Shown in pieces: positions 12,513-13,713 of a stretch of DNA of 13,713 nt. A program made the position numbers and the translations under genes. Positions within the stretch are counted from its first letter, which is position 1. Each line of letters opens with the position of its first letter. This stretch comes from JBDTMT01 sp033764095. GTDB lineage: Bacteria; Desulfobacterota; Binatia; HRBIN30; CADEER01. The DNA lies in assembly GCA_033764095.1 (NCBI GenBank), contig JANRJF010000202.1, forward strand, positions 1-13,713, in the 5' to 3' direction. Below the pieces are notes generated by a model that saw only the letters and a program-made list of their open reading frames with translations, did not search any database and had not been told where the DNA came from.

Positions 12513-13646
12513 ATGCCGACCTCTCGCTCCGAGTCGAACCCGGTCAGCCCCTCGTTGCCGCGCGCGCCGCGCCTTCTCGACCAGGTGCGCGATGCCGCAC
12601 GGACTCGGCACTACAGCTACCGCACCGAGCAGACGTACGTGGCGTGGGTCCGCCGCTTCATCCTCTTCCACGGCAAGCGCCATCCGGCGGCAATGGGGCG
12701 AGAGGAGATCGAGCAGTTCCTCTCCGCCCTCGCCGTCGATCGACAGGTGTCGGCCTCGACCCAGAACCAGGCGTTGGCGGCGATCCTGTTCCTCTACCGG
12801 GATGTGCTGCGGCGCGATCCCGGTTGGCTCGACGGCATCGTCCGCGCCAAGCGGCCGCACCGGCTGCCGGTGGTGTTGAACGCGGGCGAGGTCGAGACCC
12901 TCCTGCGCCACCTCCGCGGCGCGAGCTGGATCATGGCGATGCTGCTCTACGGCGCCGGCCTGCGCCTCATGGAGTGTCTGCGCTTGCGCGTGAAGGACGT
13001 CGACTTCGCCCGTGGCGAGCTGCTCGTCCGCGAGGGCAAGGGGGACCGGGATCGCGTCACCATGCTGCCGGCCGTGGTGGTGCCGGCGCTCGGCGAGCAC
13101 CTGCGCCGCGTGCGCACGCGCCATGCCGCGGACGTCGCCGCCGGCTTCGGGCGCGTCCTGCTGCCGGACGCTCTGGCGCGCAAGTATCCCGGCGCCGATC
13201 GCGAATGGGGATGGCAGTGGGTCTTTCCCGCCTCGAAGATCGCCACCGACCCGCGCAGCGGTACGGCGCGCCGACATCATCTGCACGAGTCGGTTCTGCA
13301 GCGCGCCGTGCGCGCCGCCGCGCGCGCCGCCGGCCTCACCAGACCGGTGGGGCCGCATACGCTCCGGCACTGCTTCGCCACGCACCTGCTCGAAGCCGGC
13401 TATGATATTCGGACCGTCCAGGAGCTGCTCGGCCACCGCGACGTCAGCACGACGATGATCTACACCCACGTCCTCAATCGCGGCGGCCGCGCCGTCCAGA
13501 GCCCCGCCGACCGCCTCATCGGCCCACCGCCCGCAGCGGTGATAGGCAGCGCGAACGCGCCGCCTATCACACCTCATCCACATGATGTCTCCCCGCTGAC
13601 TATGCCGTTGAAGCAGCGCCAATTCCGGACTACGAAGCGGCCATGA
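12513..13646 (+). CDS. intI: Integron-type tyrosine recombinase (IntI-like) with C-terminal extension
   Basis: The protein has 377 aa. An N-terminal SAM-like core-binding domain (LDQVRDAARTRHYSYRTEQTY, about residues 22-42) is followed by the catalytic domain with Arg in GAGLRLMECLRLRV, Lys in EGKGDRDRV, HTLRHCF, LLGHRDVSTTMIYTHV and the Tyr nucleophile in that last motif. The segment ALARKYPGADREWGWQWVFP, then ASKIATDPRSGTARRHH, is the extra helix patch found in integron integrases, separating it from XerC/D. IntI proteins recombine attC and attI sites. Usual family members end shortly after SPADRL; here about 42 extra residues follow, covering a strong hairpin. It starts 15 nt after dnaE2 with GGAGG, suggesting co-transcription and damage-linked expression. 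No attI is identifiable and any cassette array would lie outside the window. Confidence 0.9.
   Translation: MPTSRSESNPVSPSLPRAPRLLDQVRDAARTRHYSYRTEQTYVAWVRRFILFHGKRHPAAMGREEIEQFLSALAVDRQVSASTQNQALAAILFLYRDVLRRDPGWLDGIVRAKRPHRLPVVLNAGEVETLLRHLRGASWIMAMLLYGAGLRLMECLRLRVKDVDFARGELLVREGKGDRDRVTMLPAVVVPALGEHLRRVRTRHAADVAAGFGRVLLPDALARKYPGADREWGWQWVFPASKIATDPRSGTARRHHLHESVLQRAVRAAARAAGLTRPVGPHTLRHCFATHLLEAGYDIRTVQELLGHRDVSTTMIYTHVLNRGGRAVQSPADRLIGPPPAAVIGSANAPPITPHPHDVSPLTMPLKQRQFRTTKRP
13539..13570 (+). repeat. Strong hairpin in the integrase C-terminal extension
   Basis: GTGATAGGC (13539-13547) pairs with GCCTATCAC (13562-13570). After an A/C mismatch, GCGCG (13549-13553) pairs with CGCGC (13556-13560). 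There is no following T tract, so it is not an obvious intrinsic terminator. It lies past the usual end of IntI proteins and may be a REP-like palindrome, an att-like structure, or the remains of an intergenic region now read as protein. Confidence 0.6.
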
Positions 13647-13673
13647 CCAGCCTGGCGTTCGCTGCAGATCCAC

Positions 13674-13713
13674 GCGGCCTTTCCCAATTCCAATCGGCCG
13701 CCTAATTCTCGTT
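13674..13713. other. Window-edge region with inverted repeat, possible start of an att site
   Basis: After the integrase stop there are 67 nt without a gene. GCGGCC (13674-13679) and GGCCGC (13696-13701) are inverted around 16 nt, and the window ends GGCCGCCTAATTCTCGTT. GCCTAA followed by GTT at the edge loosely resembles an integron attC or attI core, but the sequence is cut and the RYYYAAC match is incomplete. No gene is seen. Confidence 0.2.

Noticed and set aside
12502..12879. Alternative + frame starting at ATG 12502
   Set aside because: It overlaps the integrase in another frame, is Arg/Ser-rich and has no motif; the integrase frame has the complete recombinase catalytic set.
12003..13673. 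Long - strand frame opposite the 3' end of dnaE2 and the integrase
   Set aside because: It spans two well-identified + strand genes and the junction between them, with no recognisable domain.

Overview
The window is very GC-rich with dense, mostly + strand genes and strong codon bias, which produces many long shadow frames. It looks like a chromosomal segment from an uncultured GC-rich Gram-negative bacterium. The large exported alpha-2-macroglobulin and the imuA-imuB-dnaE2 set would fit a deltaproteobacterial or Binatota-like lineage. That placement is an inference from style and gene content, with no rRNA or marker gene to confirm it.

Left part. Bases 1-3249 (- strand) hold the N-terminal 1083 codons of a large bacterial alpha-2-macroglobulin with a signal peptide; its C-terminal half lies outside the window. 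A divergent 176-bp gap leads to a 450-aa GPH-family (MelB-like) MFS symporter (3426-4778), followed by a 152-aa SRPBCC/START-like protein (4978-5436).

Centre and right. An inducible-mutagenesis set follows in one orientation: imuA (RecA-like, 5641-6369), imuB (inactive Y-family polymerase homologue, 6863-8365) and dnaE2/imuC (error-prone C-family polymerase alpha subunit, 8823-12497). Fifteen bases after dnaE2, with its own Shine-Dalgarno sequence, lies an integron-type tyrosine recombinase (IntI-like, 12513-13646). This is an unusual partner for a mutasome operon.

The most striking feature is how the gene junctions are filled. Nearly every junction from the MFS gene to dnaE2 holds an insertion bounded by short-unit repeat arrays in inverted orientation. 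The unit differs each time: GGCTGTTA-like 8/9-mers (4779-4977), AGCTGA-like units (5434-5579), GATGAGC/GACGAGC heptamers (6363-6857), and CACAGAG(N) octamers (8385-8823). Two of these carry a small gene: a four-helix-bundle (23S rRNA-IVS type) protein at 6400-6783 and a GxxExxY / PD-(D/E)XK-like protein at 8413-8787. Two more insertions lie inside dnaE2 without breaking its frame. One is an empty 117-bp GGCTGTTA-array element. The other, about 470 bp, carries a second four-helix-bundle gene in a different frame from the still-open dnaE2 frame. Left arrays tend to start at the upstream stop codon and right arrays tend to end at the downstream start codon.

Working model: ImuA, ImuB and DnaE2 form the translesion mutasome. 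A set of small inverted-array elements, some carrying four-helix-bundle or GxxExxY genes, has repeatedly colonised this operon at positions that keep every host frame open. Whether the cargo proteins or the integrase drive that mobility cannot be decided from the sequence alone.
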